64,000 nt of DNA from JANSWY01 sp965243755 (GTDB lineage: Bacteria > Bacteroidota > Bacteroidia > Cytophagales > Cyclobacteriaceae), in contig CBDEVW010000006.1 of the NCBI GenBank assembly GCA_965243755.1, positions 806,001 through 870,000 on the forward strand. Direction: 5' to 3'. The stretch's first letter is position 1, and each line of letters starts with the position of its first letter. A program made the position numbers and the translations under genes. The notes below the pieces were generated by a model. That model ran no database searches. It was not told the origin of the DNA and saw nothing but the letters and a program-made list of their open reading frames with translations. This document shows, piece after piece, positions 15,498 through 24,021 of the stretch.

Positions 15498-17705
15498 ATG
15501 CGAAAAAATGGGACGATTCTCGCACTCTCGCTACTACTGTTGGGGCCAGCATTTCTTTTTGGGCAGGACATAGATAGTTTACTGACGGCATTGGAAAAAA
15601 ATACCGATAGCCGACAGGAATTGCTTATTCTGGATGAAATCACCAGCTACTATCATGACATAGATCTTCAAAAAAGCCTCCAATACAATCGTATGTTCAT
15701 GGATTCCGCAAGGATGCTTCCTGATTCAGCACTATGGGCCAAGGCACTGAACAGGTATGCCCTGGTAATGAACGGGCAGGGGAATTATGAGGCTGCCATT
15801 TACAACCACCTGGAGTCCATCGTGATCAGTCAGCTAATTGGAGATAAAAAACGAGAGGCGATAAATTACATCAATATCGGTCATGTCTATGGGATCATTA
15901 AGGAATATGAGAAAATGGTCGACTACTCTCTCAGAGCTCTTGATTATTACCTGGAAAACCCGGGAGATAGCAGTACTGTGGCCTTGTTATATGGGAACCT
16001 TGGGTATGCTTACAGCCAGATAGGAGATACAGAAAATTCCACAAAATTCATTGAAAAAGCCATTGATCTTAACACCCGAAAGCAGGACCTTTCTCGTTTG
16101 TCGCTCAATTTTGTCACACTTGGAGAAATTAAAATATTTGAAGGCGATACGGTTGGAGGCATTGAAAGTATTAAAAAATGCATTGCCATTAGACGTCAGA
16201 TCAACTTTCCGAAAGATGTGGCATTGAGATACATGAGATTAGCAGAGTTGGATTTGTTGAACCGAAATTATGGACCGGCAATGAACTATGTTGATTCGGC
16301 TTACTATTTTGCCAATCTCACGAAAAGTGGCCGACAGATTGTGAATGCGCTGGAAATGAAAGCGGATATATATCGAAAGTTGGGAAATTATGAATCGGCG
16401 TATTTGCTCCTTGAAGTGGCCGATAAAAAGGAAGACAGTCTAAGAGCACTGGCTGATAAGTCGTCATCAATTGCCACTTCCATGGCTACCAGTACACAAA
16501 TCAATGAGCTGGAAACGATCATCGATAAGCAAAGAAGGCAATCAAACACACAGCGGATCTGGATCATTGCTCTGATAGTGGCCAGTGCCATTATTTTGAT
16601 AATCGCATTGCGAAACCTATCGCTGCTTCGGGCCAAGAAAAAGAGTAACCAGATACTTCAAAAAGTAAATGCTCAGATTCTCAAGCAATCGGAAGAACTG
16701 GAAAAGACGCAATCGGAGTTGGTCAATTCTGAGAAAATGGCAGTGCTGGGTAGATTGTCTGCCAGCCTGGGACATGAATTGAACACACCCATTGCTGCCA
16801 TTAAGTCAAACATAGAAATTATTGCGGATGCTCAGCGGTACGAATTTGCGATACTTAGCAAAACTTATGAACAATTGGAAAGTGATGCTTTCCTTGGAAT
16901 GATCCGGTTAATTGAACTGTCATACTTAGCGCAGAAAAAGCCCCCTGATCCAAAAGAAAGACGTCAGTTGCGTGACAAGTTACTCAAGGAGTTGGAGAAG
17001 GATTACCCCAGGGATGCTGAGGATCTTGCCGATAAATTGGATTACCTGATGGTTTATAACCAAATTGATCAATTCAGAGCGATACTTGATCACCCCTTGC
17101 GCAATGATATACTTGAATTGGTATCACTTATTTCTTCCAGAACGCAGGCCGTAATCACCGTGCAGCAAGCGCTGGAAAGGGTTAATAAGATCATTGTCAG
17201 CTTAAAAACCTATTCCTATAAAAATGTGGTCAGGAAGAAGGTGGACTTTGATCTTACAAAAAACATCGATACCATTTTCACCCTTTACGAAGGAATTACC
17301 AAAGGCATTAAGATTACCAAAAACTACCTTAATAACATCACCTACAAAGGTTACCCGGATGAACTTAGCCAGGTATGGTCCAATCTGATCACTAATTCTG
17401 CCCATGCATTGAATTACAAGGGACACATCACAGTGAGCATGGAGGAAGATGATGAGTACTATAAAATATGTTTCGAAGATGATGGGACCGGTATTCCAGA
17501 GGAAGTTGGAGAGAAGCTGTTTGACCCGTTTTTCACTACAAAACCAGAGGGAGAGGGGACTGGACTGGGATTGGGAATCTCAAAGAAAGTCATCGAACGA
17601 CATGGTGGTACCCTAACCTGGAAAAATCTGGAGCAAGGGGTTCAGTTTGTGGTCACCTTGAAGAAAAACTATGTCAATTCAGAGCAGGTACTGAATAATC
17701 ACTAG
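15498..17705 (+). CDS. TPR-domain sensor histidine kinase
   Basis: The 735-aa protein has a signal peptide (to about residue 22), a periplasmic array of tetratricopeptide repeats (about 40-330) and a membrane helix (about 353-373, IWIIALIVASAIILIIAL). A coiled coil leads to the phospho-acceptor His426 in GHELNTPIAAIKSN. The ATPase domain is complete: N box NLITNSAHAL, G1 DDGTGIPEE, F box LFDPFFTTK and G2 GTGLGLGI. Between the His helix and the second DHp helix (QQALERVNKIIVSLKTYS) lies an unusual insertion of about 110 residues. The partner regulator is not adjacent. The signal sensed by the TPR region is unknown. Confidence 0.93.
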   Translation: MRKNGTILALSLLLLGPAFLFGQDIDSLLTALEKNTDSRQELLILDEITSYYHDIDLQKSLQYNRMFMDSARMLPDSALWAKALNRYALVMNGQGNYEAAIYNHLESIVISQLIGDKKREAINYINIGHVYGIIKEYEKMVDYSLRALDYYLENPGDSSTVALLYGNLGYAYSQIGDTENSTKFIEKAIDLNTRKQDLSRLSLNFVTLGEIKIFEGDTVGGIESIKKCIAIRRQINFPKDVALRYMRLAELDLLNRNYGPAMNYVDSAYYFANLTKSGRQIVNALEMKADIYRKLGNYESAYLLLEVADKKEDSLRALADKSSSIATSMATSTQINELETIIDKQRRQSNTQRIWIIALIVASAIILIIALRNLSLLRAKKKSNQILQKVNAQILKQSEELEKTQSELVNSEKMAVLGRLSASLGHELNTPIAAIKSNIEIIADAQRYEFAILSKTYEQLESDAFLGMIRLIELSYLAQKKPPDPKERRQLRDKLLKELEKDYPRDAEDLADKLDYLMVYNQIDQFRAILDHPLRNDILELVSLISSRTQAVITVQQALERVNKIIVSLKTYSYKNVVRKKVDFDLTKNIDTIFTLYEGITKGIKITKNYLNNITYKGYPDELSQVWSNLITNSAHALNYKGHITVSMEEDDEYYKICFEDDGTGIPEEVGEKLFDPFFTTKPEGEGTGLGLGISKKVIERHGGTLTWKNLEQGVQFVVTLKKNYVNSEQVLNNH

Positions 17706-17733
17706 CTGAGCTTTCCAATTGGCTTATTTTTTC

Positions 17734-17741
17734 TAATTTCG
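17734..17741 (+). promoter_or_regulatory. Candidate -7 box upstream of the DUF6495 gene
   Basis: TAATTTCG, with a TTGG element about 10-14 bases further upstream, lies 28 bases before the start codon. It is close to, but not identical with, the TAnnTTTG consensus. Confidence 0.3.
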
Positions 17742-17769
17742 CACCCCATAATCTTAAACTAACGATCAC

Positions 17770-18249
17770 TTGGCAGCAACATATCGGAATTTAACCTCAG
17801 AAGAACTGCATGAGCTGGAGAAGGAATTTATTGAATTTCTGGTAGTTAATGGCATTCATGCGGACGACTGGGTCAAGATGAAAGAGGAGAGTAAAGAGGA
17901 GGTCGATAGGATCATTGAGCTTTTTAGTGATGTGATTTTTGAAGGCATCATGCGCAAGACCAGGTTTCTGGAGTTTCGTACGAGGTTTGACATTAAGACT
18001 TTTCAGTGCCTGGAAGACAAGATCATTCTAATGGGTATAAAGGGACCGGATGAGGTAGACTTCAACGACCCGGTGAAACTAGATCAATACATGAAAAAAC
18101 CAGTGGAGGGGATTGAAATATACACGCAGGAAAAAGCATACGGAAAGAAGCGGGAACTGGAAATATTTGATATGACTAATCAGGGCTGTTACATCTCAGA
18201 TGGTCAACTGTTTAAAGCATTGTCGCTGGCTTATTACGATAATCAATAG
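17770..18249 (+). CDS. DUF6495 family protein
   Basis: The 159-aa protein begins with the family-typical NLTSEELHELEKEFIEFLVVNGI. It appears soluble, acidic and mixed alpha/beta, without signal peptide or membrane segment. A TTG start at 17770 is the only start that includes this conserved N-terminus. The family is widespread in Bacteroidota and has no established function. The next gene begins five bases after the stop codon, so they probably form an operon. Confidence 0.75.
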   Translation: MAATYRNLTSEELHELEKEFIEFLVVNGIHADDWVKMKEESKEEVDRIIELFSDVIFEGIMRKTRFLEFRTRFDIKTFQCLEDKIILMGIKGPDEVDFNDPVKLDQYMKKPVEGIEIYTQEKAYGKKRELEIFDMTNQGCYISDGQLFKALSLAYYDNQ

Positions 18250-18253
18250 GAGA

Positions 18254-18529
18254 ATGGAAGGAATTAATTGGGGACTTATCATCGATATCATAGGGTGGAT
18301 CGGTTCGGTGGAAGTAATTGTAGCATATGGACTGGTAAGCGTGCAAAAACTAAGAGGGAATTCCTTTTGGTATCAGGTGCTCAATTTCACAGGAGGTATC
18401 TTCCTGATCATCAATACATTTTACCTTAAATCTTACCCATCAACCTTCATCAATGTGGTGTGGGTAATTATAGCAATGGGTGCCTTTTACAACATGTATA
18501 AAAGGAAGTCTGGTAAGGAGGCAACATAA
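18254..18529 (+). CDS. Small three-helix membrane protein (CBU_0592-like)
   Basis: The 91-aa protein begins with MEGINWGLIIDIIGWIGSVE. This start is chosen over an upstream in-frame ATG inside the previous gene because it begins directly with the conserved membrane segment. Three hydrophobic helices (about 8-28, 40-57 and 64-82) and the segments NFTGGIFLIINT and INVVWVIIAMGAFY resemble the small CBU_0592-type family of inner-membrane proteins of unknown role. The family name is my recollection from sequence pattern only. Confidence 0.6.
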   Translation: MEGINWGLIIDIIGWIGSVEVIVAYGLVSVQKLRGNSFWYQVLNFTGGIFLIINTFYLKSYPSTFINVVWVIIAMGAFYNMYKRKSGKEAT

Positions 18530-18577
18530 TATCTCTAAACTTCATGGATTTTCATGATCCTTACTTAATTTTGCAAC

Positions 18578-19189
18578 ATGACTGTTTCGCAGGAAATCGT
18601 AACCTATAAGCCCCTATTGCAATCAATTGCCATGAGAATGGTAGGTTCGATTAGTGACGCAGAAGATATTGTACAGGATACCTTCCTGAAGTATCTGACA
18701 ATCGACCGGGAAAAGATTGAGAACACCAGGGCATATCTGGTAAGGGCAGTAACCAATAATTGCCTTAATCACCTTAAATCCCTAAAAACAGATTACATTG
18801 ATAAATCAATTGACAGTCTGAAGCACTCAGATGTAGTTGAATATTTCAGGGAGATAGAAATCAGCAAGATTGACCTGGAGCATGAACTTTCAGTGGCTTT
18901 AAATACCATTCATCGCAAGTTGGAACCGGTTGAGAAATCAATCTACATCATGAGGGAATTCTTCAACGTGGAGTATGAAGAACTGCAGGAGATATTTGGT
19001 AAAAGCGCAAGTAATTGCCGCAAGATGGTTAGCCGCGCAAGAGCTAAATTATCAACAATAGATTTCCCGAAGATTAAATTCTCCATGCCGGATACCAGCA
19101 ACCTTTTAGCGCAATTCAGAAAAGCCTCCCATTTCGGATCTCTCAATGGGCTGATCGCCGAGCTGAAGAAAGAAATTCCAAATAATTAA
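18578..19189 (+). CDS. ECF-type RNA polymerase sigma factor
   Basis: The 203-aa protein has region 2 (about residues 8-75, AMRMVGSISDAEDIVQDTFLKY) and region 4 with the helix-turn-helix FNVEYEELQEIFGKSASNCRKMVSRARAKL, a pattern close to SigJ/ECF41 sigma factors. Those usually carry a C-terminal SnoaL-like domain that controls activity; here only about 40 residues follow region 4. No anti-sigma factor gene is adjacent. A TAATTTTG box (18566-18573) ends four bases before the ATG, implying a near-leaderless transcript. The downstream desaturase may be a target, but this is only positional. Confidence 0.85.
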   Translation: MTVSQEIVTYKPLLQSIAMRMVGSISDAEDIVQDTFLKYLTIDREKIENTRAYLVRAVTNNCLNHLKSLKTDYIDKSIDSLKHSDVVEYFREIEISKIDLEHELSVALNTIHRKLEPVEKSIYIMREFFNVEYEELQEIFGKSASNCRKMVSRARAKLSTIDFPKIKFSMPDTSNLLAQFRKASHFGSLNGLIAELKKEIPNN

Positions 19190-19275
19190 AAAAAAATTCC
19201 AAGTATTTGTCACAAACTAAAAATGAGGTTGTCTTCTTTAAAAAAGAAGTAAAACCTTAACTAGTTAGACAGGTA

Positions 19276-20046
19276 ATGGAATTTATATTATTATTCTTTG
19301 TGGCACATTGGTATTTGTCACTGTTTTTTCAAACGTTTTTTCTACATCGTTATGCTGCTCATAAGGCATTCACTATGAGCAAAACCACGGAGAAAGTATT
19401 CTTCGTTTTGACATGGATTTTCCAGGGATCCAATTATTTAAGTGCGTATGGTTACGGTATCATGCACAGAATGCACCACGCTTATGCAGATACTGAGAAC
19501 GATCCACATTCACCAAAATATGACGAGTCGTTATTTAAGATGATGTGGAAAACCAAAACCATTTATTCCGCCATATGTAACAAGAAAATGATTGTAGATG
19601 AGCGATTTACCAAAGATGTTCCTCAGTGGGAGAGCTTTGATAAGTTTGCAAGATCCTGGCCCAGCAGACTGTTCTGGGGTACGGCATATACTTTATTTTA
19701 TATGCAGTTTGCAACAGTTTGGTGGATATGGTTATTATTACCTGTGCAGTTTCTTTTGTCACCGGTTCATGGCGCCATTATCAACTGGTTTGCGCACAAG
19801 TATGGTTACAGGAATTTTGAAGTAGGAGATACCTCCAAAAACTTTTTACCCTTCGACTTTTTGATGATGGGTGAAAGTTATCACAATAACCACCACAAAC
19901 ACGGTTCAAGAGCCAATTTTGGCGGAATCAGATGGCACGAAATTGATCCTACTTATTTGATCATTAGGGGATTGAATAAGATTGGTGTTATTAACATGGC
20001 ACGTAAGCAGGAGAAGAAAGTCAAAGAGGTCAGAGAGGCTGCTTAA
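19276..20046 (+). CDS. Acyl-CoA/acyl-lipid fatty acid desaturase
   Basis: The 256-aa integral membrane di-iron enzyme has three histidine boxes: HRYAAH (24-29), HRMHH (64-68) and HNNHH (about 203-207). Hydrophobic segments at the N-terminus and around residues 140-165 should cross the membrane. Short delta-9-type desaturases of this kind introduce a double bond to adjust membrane fluidity. It has its own terminator. The group II intron lies directly behind that terminator. Confidence 0.93.
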   Translation: MEFILLFFVAHWYLSLFFQTFFLHRYAAHKAFTMSKTTEKVFFVLTWIFQGSNYLSAYGYGIMHRMHHAYADTENDPHSPKYDESLFKMMWKTKTIYSAICNKKMIVDERFTKDVPQWESFDKFARSWPSRLFWGTAYTLFYMQFATVWWIWLLLPVQFLLSPVHGAIINWFAHKYGYRNFEVGDTSKNFLPFDFLMMGESYHNNHHKHGSRANFGGIRWHEIDPTYLIIRGLNKIGVINMARKQEKKVKEVREAA

Positions 20047-20079
20047 TGACCTGAAAAAGAATTTTTAATTTTCCCTTAT

Positions 20080-20116
20080 AAAGAAGCCGTTCCACATTGG
20101 TGGGGCGGTTTCTTTG
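20080..20116 (+). terminator. Terminator of the desaturase gene
   Basis: AAAGAAGCCG pairs with CGGTTTCTTT (one mismatch/wobble) around a 16-base loop. It lies 35 bases after the stop codon and just upstream of the intron insertion site. Confidence 0.75.
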
Positions 20117-20157
20117 TTTGCCATGCATGGCAATATTCTATAGGGTTAGAGTCCTGA

Positions 20158-22014
20158 GTGAGCCTATTTGACGGGAATCACTAGCTGAGAGCAAGGGTGT
20201 CAACCGTAAGGTTGAATCTGAAGGAAGCTTAAAGCAAAAGTTTGTACCAACGAACAGGAACAACATAATAGGTCTACCAAGCGGATAAGGTGGCAATAAA
20301 CACTGAAGTCCAAAAGTCAAACGTAACCTTGGGTGATAAATGTTGTGGTATAAGCGGGCAGGATATTGTCTTAACATGGGATCCCCTCGGCCAGAGATGG
20401 CTTAGGGAGTCAGCAGCGGTCATAGTACTGATTGAGGGTGATTAATAGTCACCTGAGGGAAGGGCCAAATCTTTAAACCAAGGAGCAGCGACTTATATGC
20501 TGTAACGACCATGAAGAAAGCAGTAAAATACCAAGGAACCCAGATGTATCTGCCAGGGGCAGAAGAATGGGCAGGAGGTAGCCTATCATTGGAAGGGGTT
20601 GACGTATTCAATTCCAAAAATGGGAAGGTAAAAGCTGAGTGGTTGTCAGCCTGTAAGGAAGAGCGAGCCTTGACGACAGACTTGATGAGCAGGATAGTGG
20701 AGCCATCAAATCTGTTAGCTGCTCTGCAGCAAGTAGTTAAAAATGGGGGCAAACCCGGAGTAGATGGGATGAGTGTACAAGAGCTAAAGGATTGGTTTTC
20801 CACCCACCTAGACTCTTTACAAACAACACTTCTATCGGGTAAGTACGATCCCTCCCCAGTGAGGGAAGTGCAGATACCAAAGCCAAATGGAGGAACCCGA
20901 TGTTTGGGGATACCAACGGTCAAAGACCGTTTGGTTCAACAAGCGATTAGCCAAATTTTATCTAGTCGATACGAGCGGATATTTTCCAGTCATAGCTATG
21001 GATTCCGTCCAAACCGTAGTGCCCATGATGCTTTACGTGAAGTAAGTAGTCATATAGCATCAGGAAGGAACTGGGTGATAGACCTAGACATGGAAAAGTA
21101 CTTTGACACAGTGAATCACAGTCGGCTGTTATGGTTGCTGGGAACACGAGTCGGAGATAAAGCTCTTCTTCGATTGATTGGTAAATTTTTACGTTCGGGG
21201 ATGCTATCAGGAGGTCTATTGACACAACGGGTATCAGGTACCCCCCAAGGAAGCCCACTATCACCCCTGCTATCCAACATAGTGTTGGATGAATTAGACA
21301 AGGAGCTGGAACGTAGAGGCCACCAGTTTGTACGTTATGCGGATGACCTTATTATTCTGATGAATAGCGAAAGGCCAGCCCAACGGGTCATGCCAAGCGT
21401 TGTAAGGTTTATTGAGAACCAAATGAAGCTGAAAGTGAACCGTAAAAAGAGCGGTATAAACAGGCCACATGAACTTAACTTCTTGGGATATAACTTCCAC
21501 CTTGATGGCGGTATGGGGTTGAGTAAACAAAGTGAACAACGTTTCAAATCAAAGCTCAAAGAACTGACCAGACGTAACAGAGGGATTAATCTGAAGCAAT
21601 TGGTTAAAGAGCTGAATCCAAAACTGCGGGGGTGGCTAAGCTACTTCTGCCTAGCTCGGATGGGAAAGAGATTAAAAATCCTGGAGAGCTGGCTAAACCG
21701 CAGGATCCGTTGTTTTCGTCTTAAGCAATGTAAACGAGCCATTGGCATTGCCAGATTCCTCCATAGGCTAGGTGTACCATGGAATCGTTGCTGGACGACA
21801 GCAGGCTCTTCCAAAGGCTGGCACAGGCTTTCGGCGAGTCACGCAGCACATGAGGGTATGAATACCCAATGGTTGCGTTCAATTGGTTTATTCAGCTTAT
21901 TCACTAACTACAGTTTAATGTTTAAAGAAACCGCCCAGTACGAGGGACGTACGCTGGGTGGTGTGAGAGGACGACAAAGTTGGAAGTAATTACCCATCTT
22001 TGTCTCCTACTCGA
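20158..22014 (+). mobile_element. Group II intron with internal maturase gene
   Basis: The 5' boundary is placed at a GTGAG sequence, consistent with the GUGYG-type start of group II introns. About 350 bases of structured RNA (GCAAGGGTGTCAACCGTAAG and further domain I-like hairpins) precede the reverse transcriptase gene. Behind and partly overlapping its stop codon is a domain V-like hairpin (about 21926-21970, with CGCCCAGTACGAG and GTACGCTGGGTGGTG). A domain VI-like stem (GACAAAG...CTTTGTC) follows, and the element ends near CTACTCGA. The exact ends are inferred to within a few bases. It inserts behind the desaturase terminator and stops three bases short of the convergent parA stop codon. 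Confidence 0.85.
20511..21989 (+). CDS. ltrA: Group II intron reverse transcriptase/maturase
   Basis: The 492-aa intron-encoded protein has reverse transcriptase motifs in order: KPGVDGMSVQELK, IPKPNGGTRCLGIPTVKDRLVQQA, SYGFRPNRSAHDAL, VIDLDMEKYFDTVNH, GTPQGSPLSPLLSNI and the catalytic YADD near residue 276. The maturase (X) domain LNPKLRGWLSYF...LNRRIRCF follows. I see no HNH endonuclease motif in the C-terminal 90 residues, so retrohoming would have to use a nick or a replication fork. Its 3' end overlaps the domain V RNA. The frame is intact, so the element may be active. Confidence 0.95.
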   Translation: MKKAVKYQGTQMYLPGAEEWAGGSLSLEGVDVFNSKNGKVKAEWLSACKEERALTTDLMSRIVEPSNLLAALQQVVKNGGKPGVDGMSVQELKDWFSTHLDSLQTTLLSGKYDPSPVREVQIPKPNGGTRCLGIPTVKDRLVQQAISQILSSRYERIFSSHSYGFRPNRSAHDALREVSSHIASGRNWVIDLDMEKYFDTVNHSRLLWLLGTRVGDKALLRLIGKFLRSGMLSGGLLTQRVSGTPQGSPLSPLLSNIVLDELDKELERRGHQFVRYADDLIILMNSERPAQRVMPSVVRFIENQMKLKVNRKKSGINRPHELNFLGYNFHLDGGMGLSKQSEQRFKSKLKELTRRNRGINLKQLVKELNPKLRGWLSYFCLARMGKRLKILESWLNRRIRCFRLKQCKRAIGIARFLHRLGVPWNRCWTTAGSSKGWHRLSASHAAHEGMNTQWLRSIGLFSLFTNYSLMFKETAQYEGRTLGGVRGRQSWK

Positions 22015-22016
22015 TT

Positions 22017-22829
22017 TTAGCATTGTGCCACTGGTGCTATTTGATGCTGTTTAATATAATTGCCTAGGGTGATTCTATCCAGTCGATCTATGAGTTCATC
22101 GCACAATTTACTAATGTCAGATGCTCCTTTACTCTCTGGAAGGAAGGTATTTAGTGCAAAGCCATGATCAGCCGCCTCATTCATCTTAATGGTCCTCCTT
22201 ACTGTTTGATTCAATATAATTGGTCCATAGACATCTTTGGCCTGTTGCATTATTTCCTGCTGATAAATGGTATTGGCCTGAAACATATTGAAGAAAATGC
22301 CTAAAAGATTTATGCGCGAATTGATATTCATACATTGTACGTACTCCAGCAATTGGCTTATGCCACTCATGGAAAACGAATCAGCTGATGATGGTACCAA
22401 CAACGACTGACAGTTGTTCAGGATTGACTTTACCAAATTACCAAAATGCGAAGGACAGTCGATCAGTACCAGATCATATTTACTTTTTACATAGTTGATG
22501 ATGTCTTTGATGATCACTGATCCAAATGAGATGAACTGATTGTTTGATTCCAGTTGATTCAACTCTATTGATGCTGGAATCAGGTGAAGATATGGATTGA
22601 TCTCCGTAGGGGTCAGTTTAAAATGTGCATGATGCATGGAAGTTTTACAGAGATTGAACAAGGATTTTTCCGGTTTCTTCTTCAGGACCGTTTGTGTCAG
22701 GTTTGCCTGTGGGTCCCCATCAATCATTAAAACTTTAAAAGACCTTGACCAGTTTCTAGCCAGGTTGAGTGTAGAGGTAGTTTTGCCAACGCCACCCTTG
22801 AAATTATAGATTGCAATTACATGTGCCAT
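22017..22829 (-). CDS. ParA/Soj-family ATPase, orphan
   Basis: The 270-aa protein has the deviant Walker A KGGVGKTT (residues 11-18) with both signature lysines, DGDPQANLT (Walker A') and the VLIDCPSHFG (Walker B) segment. ParA ATPases position chromosomes, plasmids or large complexes. Here there is no parB or partner gene on either side, and the normal chromosomal parAB neighbours are absent, so a cargo other than the chromosome origin is possible. The stop codon lies only a few bases from the group II intron end. The window shows no other plasmid-type genes. Confidence 0.9.
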   Translation of the reverse strand: MAHVIAIYNFKGGVGKTTSTLNLARNWSRSFKVLMIDGDPQANLTQTVLKKKPEKSLFNLCKTSMHHAHFKLTPTEINPYLHLIPASIELNQLESNNQFISFGSVIIKDIINYVKSKYDLVLIDCPSHFGNLVKSILNNCQSLLVPSSADSFSMSGISQLLEYVQCMNINSRINLLGIFFNMFQANTIYQQEIMQQAKDVYGPIILNQTVRRTIKMNEAADHGFALNTFLPESKGASDISKLCDELIDRLDRITLGNYIKQHQIAPVAQC

Positions 22830-22983
22830 ACCAGGTATTGATAAGAGTATAAGTGTTGTACTACTGCAATCAAGTGTAGTTAGCAGGAAAGGAAGTGTTT
22901 CCTAAAGGTAGTTATATTTATTGAAATAATGAAATTTATTCTTAATTAAGTTCAATAATGAAATTGAATGGTTGCCTGTGTAT

Positions 22984-23532
22984 TTATTCCCAGGTTTCTT
23001 CAATAATGTCCACAATTTCCTGCATTTTGGCTTCCGTATATCTCCCTGACGTTGAATAGATAATGGTACCTTCAGGATCAAGGACATAAAAATATGGGAG
23101 ATGTTTACCTTCGAAATTGAGGTCTTCTTTGTATTTTTTTAATTCTCCTTTATAAAAGAGTACATACGGATGCAGCTTTGGGTCAACAGTCTTTTTCACT
23201 TTCTTCATTACACCTTGATAAGCGGGGCGCTTGGCACCAGTAAACATGGGTACAAAATACAGGTGAATGTCATAGGTGCTTTGGAAAACTGAAGGTTCTT
23301 CTGGTTTATAGAGGAATTGATAATATGCCGGCCTGAACCATGATTTAAGATATTCTTCTGCCTTCTTGGAATATGCCAGACCAATGATAGTATACTTTCC
23401 AGCCAGATCATCAGGGATGTTGATGAACTCGTTAGTGAGGCTTTCTCCCTCCATTGGAGGAAACTTATTGCCCTCCTGGGACCAGGTGATCAATGGAATA
23501 ATTAGTAAACAAAGGCCAAATAAATATCTCAT
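22984..23532 (-). CDS. Secreted thioredoxin-fold-like protein lacking CxxC
   Basis: The 182-aa protein has a signal peptide (MRYLFGLCLLIIPLITWSQ). The body contains the redoxin-like order GKYTIIGLAYSKKAEEYLKSW, VLFYKGELKKY and a C-terminal YFYVLDPEGTIIYSTSGRYTEAKMQEI, as in TlpA/Ycf-type thioredoxin folds. The usual CxxC active site is missing, so a redox reaction is unlikely and a structural or chaperone role is more plausible. The fold assignment is inferred from pattern only. Confidence 0.6.
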   Translation of the reverse strand: MRYLFGLCLLIIPLITWSQEGNKFPPMEGESLTNEFINIPDDLAGKYTIIGLAYSKKAEEYLKSWFRPAYYQFLYKPEEPSVFQSTYDIHLYFVPMFTGAKRPAYQGVMKKVKKTVDPKLHPYVLFYKGELKKYKEDLNFEGKHLPYFYVLDPEGTIIYSTSGRYTEAKMQEIVDIIEETWE

Positions 23533-23614
23533 AGTCGCAAAATTATCTACCCTCTAAAACTAAGTAATTCAGTATAAATTATGATATTGGAAGGTTATTT
23601 CAACTGAACTTATC

Positions 23615-24019
23615 ATGACGGAAGGTTATTCAGGTACACCCCTGGCGAAGAAACTAGGCATCAAAGCGGGATATAAAGTGGCATTTCTAAATATTCCCAA
23701 TCATTACTTCAATTTATTTGATACCATACCTGAGGTGGAGGAGGTTGATCTTGATTCATTGGAGATTGACTTTGTCCATGTTTTTGTTACTACAATGGAT
23801 CAACTGGAGTTGACATCTGCTAAAGTGATGAAATCATTGAAGAAAACGGGAATGGTTTGGTATTCATGGCCTAAAAAAACATCTTTAATCCCGACTGAGC
23901 TGGACAGAGATATTATTCGTTCCTATGTATTGAAAGCAGGCTTAGTAGATACTAAGGTATGTGCAGTAGATAAAGATTGGTCCGGACTCAAATTTATGTT
24001 CCGGACCAAAGATCGTTGA
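23615..24019 (+). CDS. DUF3052 family protein
   Basis: The 134-aa soluble protein begins with SGTPLAKKLGIKAGYKVAFLN and contains VHVFVTTMDQLE, MKSLKKTGMVWYSWPKKTS and the C-terminal VDKDWSGLKFMFR, all characteristic of DUF3052. The function is unknown; the WYSWPK motif is the most conserved part. It stands alone and converges with the large propeller gene, with two bases between the stop codons. Confidence 0.8.
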   Translation: MTEGYSGTPLAKKLGIKAGYKVAFLNIPNHYFNLFDTIPEVEEVDLDSLEIDFVHVFVTTMDQLELTSAKVMKSLKKTGMVWYSWPKKTSLIPTELDRDIIRSYVLKAGLVDTKVCAVDKDWSGLKFMFRTKDR

Positions 24020-24021
24020 AA

